Below are positions 62,601 to 64,000 of a stretch of 64,000 nucleotides of DNA, in pieces. The notes under the pieces were generated by a model. The model was not told where the DNA came from and ran no database searches. It saw only the letters and a program-made list of their open reading frames with translations. The DNA is taken from assembly GCA_043228905.1 (NCBI GenBank), contig JBHGNT010000018.1, positions 992,001-1,056,000 on the forward strand. The letters run 5' to 3'. Within the stretch, counting starts at the first letter, position 1. Every line of letters begins with the position of its first letter. The position numbers and the translations under genes are program-made. Source of the DNA: Azolla caroliniana (Eukaryota > Polypodiophyta).

Positions 62601-63207
62601 TACTCTGATATTGCCTTGCCATGCATCTTGGAACAATTGGATATGGTCACAGATAGACAACAAATTTCCAACAGCGAGGGAATCTCCACTGGAACGAATG
62701 TCTGATGCTTTTTTTAGAACATCTTCAGCTTCCCTGCAATTGTGATGGTGATGATGGTGCAAATGGAGTTCCAGTGGAATTGAACCATCAGACACTAAAA
62801 CCTATTTTAAGAAAACACAATATTATAAATTAGAAAATAGTTTTATCATACAGTTTGACAGCTTCAGGCAAAATTCCTCCATAACATTACCTGGCGATGA
62901 GCAAGCCCATGTTTGTGTTTCTCTTCATATGGATCAAAACCGAGATATGAACATGCAGCAAATTGAGCCTGACGAACTAAATCTAAAGATCTTTTCCTGC
63001 ATATTGATCCTTCCACCATTGTTAAAGATATAGACTTCATATATGAATGGGCTATAATCTTGAAAGGTTTAAGTCTTCTCTATGTGGCATCTTTTATTCA
63101 ATTCACCATAATCCAGTAATTAATAAAACCTAAGGCGGAGTGTTGGTACCTGAGAGATAATATTGGTGCTTTGCTTTCTACTTGATTCCCTGACTGCTGG
63201 CAGTTGC
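53694..63207 (-). CDS. Large coiled-coil protein, 3' part (5' end not found)
   Basis: Ten exons form one open frame of about 1337 residues: 63207-63150, 62996-62891, 62801-61512, 61345-61124, 61012-60839, 59901-59815, 59404-58553, 57078-56761, 54687-54394 and 54308-53694. The first begins inside a codon, so earlier exons exist. The beginning (KRSLDLVRQAQFAACSYLGFDPYEEKHKHG) looks globular and conserved but I do not recognise it. A histidine run (HLHHHHHHN) follows, then about 400 low-complexity Ser-rich residues. The last 700 residues are charged and heptad-like (EERTKLHQKFDEEVEQKEVE; KKVQELEEEVLMKEGQ), indicating long coiled coils. The motif SHWECRV occurs twice. Six junctions were set by frame and GT-AG alone; the donor at 56760 (GAT|GTGGGT) is weak. 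A scaffold or tethering role is only a guess from composition. Confidence 0.75.
55370..56200. repeat. Dispersed repeat, copy B, within an intron of the coiled-coil gene
   Basis: The right part (55640-56200) matches 360-930. The left part (55370-55620) matches 42460-42720. A plus-strand frame at 55556-55978 reads HPQRTITTFFSPITPTNATS, which looks like a decayed transposase or gag linker but has no recognisable domain. It inflates the intron between the exons ending at 56761 and starting at 54687. Confidence 0.6.
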
Positions 63208-64000
63208 CTGAAGACAAAATTAAATAAATTTTCTGATAAATAATAGAAACATGAGCTTTAAGAGCATATAATGGAGATAGTGGAGCACTATATACATTGT
63301 CTTGTTTATATGCTTTTTTTCTTATTATTTATGAAATTTTACTCATGATATCAAGAATCACTCATACTTGTTTTCCAAGTACTTCAAAAATATTCTTACA
63401 AGTCAAACAATTCACGAAATCAAATTAGACAGAAGGTAGCCCATTCACGGAAATGGTGGCCTAGGACGTGACTCTCCTGTTCGTATATCTCAAGTTTTTT
63501 GAAGCCAGCGTAGAAAGATGGTCTTACTTTGTTACTCGCATTTGGGAGTTAGCATCAACAGTTGTGTTATCTTTCTTAGTTCTCATAGGCCATCACAGTC
63601 TTTTAGAGACTAGTAACTCCTTTCTTTCTTTATTTACATTATTCTTTCTAGAATGTGCAAGACAATTTGAATAAGCTTAAACTAAAAACATCAAAATGGA
63701 AATCAATCTGTTTCCCTGATATTCTGTTGCAGCTGCCAACCATCCTCTTCCTCTCTATCTGACAAATGAGATTATTTCCCCATCTGTTCAATTATTTTTT
63801 CTTGAAATCAAACCTTCATAGCATGTCTCAACTTGTTTCGTTTTTCTCTTTTCCAGAAACAGGGCTCTATAATTTGTCTGTCACCTTAATAGTTTTTCTT
63901 CTCTTTCCTCTCCTCTAAGTTGTGCCCTATTCTGATCCCCTTCTCATCTCTTTTCTTCCCGAAACACATATCTCCTGCACAGCATTAAAAGAAAGTCCCC
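63208..64000. other. Upstream part of the coiled-coil gene, no exon assigned
   Basis: Probably intron, since the exon at 63207-63150 starts inside a codon. The sequence is T-rich on the plus strand. A possible small exon on the minus strand near 63715-63760 (frame DREEEDGWQLQQNIR) has an acceptor-like CAG but no fitting GT donor, so it was not used. Confidence 0.4.

Noticed and set aside
63468-63674. 68-codon plus-strand open frame at the right edge
   Set aside because: Isolated hydrophobic frame without conserved features, most likely in an intron of the minus-strand gene.

Overview
The window is nuclear DNA of a flowering plant. The genes are intron-rich with GT-AG junctions, the gene families are plant-typical, the intergenic DNA is AT-rich, and transposable elements of several classes are nested in each other. 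The species cannot be named from what I see. No RNA gene, CRISPR array or prokaryotic feature was found.

Layout. (1) 1.1-9.5 kb, minus strand: an 11-exon gene for a U2AF35-related splicing factor (ZRSR2/RGH3 type) with two CCCH zinc fingers, an RRM and an Arg/Ser/His-rich tail. One 4.3-kb intron carries a decayed hAT-like MITE and a ruined LINE endonuclease fragment. (2) 12.9-23.7 kb: a stack of nested retroelements. A 5'-truncated L1-type LINE is split by a solo LTR (13437-13905). It is then interrupted by a minus-strand Ty3/Gypsy element with paired LTRs (15680-16560 and 22236-23651). That element is itself broken by two further solo LTRs, one in its integrase and one in its 5' LTR. (3) 30.9-34.2 kb, plus strand: a two-exon AVT1-type amino acid transporter with an AT-rich first exon and a strikingly GC-rich second exon. 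(4) 37.0-39.1 kb, minus strand: a five-exon Sec14-like CRAL-TRIO lipid-transfer protein. (5) 39-46.6 kb: no gene, but two hAT-type MITEs (one with a perfect 8-bp target duplication), a large foldback element and other diverged repeats. (6) 46.6-50.5 kb, plus strand: a seipin of the plant SEIPIN2/3 type. It is preceded by a near-perfect triplication of a 73-bp unit and by about a dozen degenerate copies of a roughly 96-bp unit that resembles the start of its own coding exon. (7) 53.7 kb to beyond 63.2 kb, minus strand: the 3' part (at least 10 exons, about 1337 residues) of a large coiled-coil protein whose start I could not find inside the window.

The five genes have separate cellular roles (RNA splicing, amino acid transport, phospholipid transfer, lipid-droplet formation, coiled-coil scaffold). 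Nothing suggests they act as a cluster, although the seipin and the Sec14-like protein both concern lipids. Exon structures were derived by joining conserved protein segments at GT-AG sites. In all four complete genes the summed exon lengths are multiples of three with no internal stop, which supports the models. The most unusual structure is the coding-like repeat array in front of the seipin exon.
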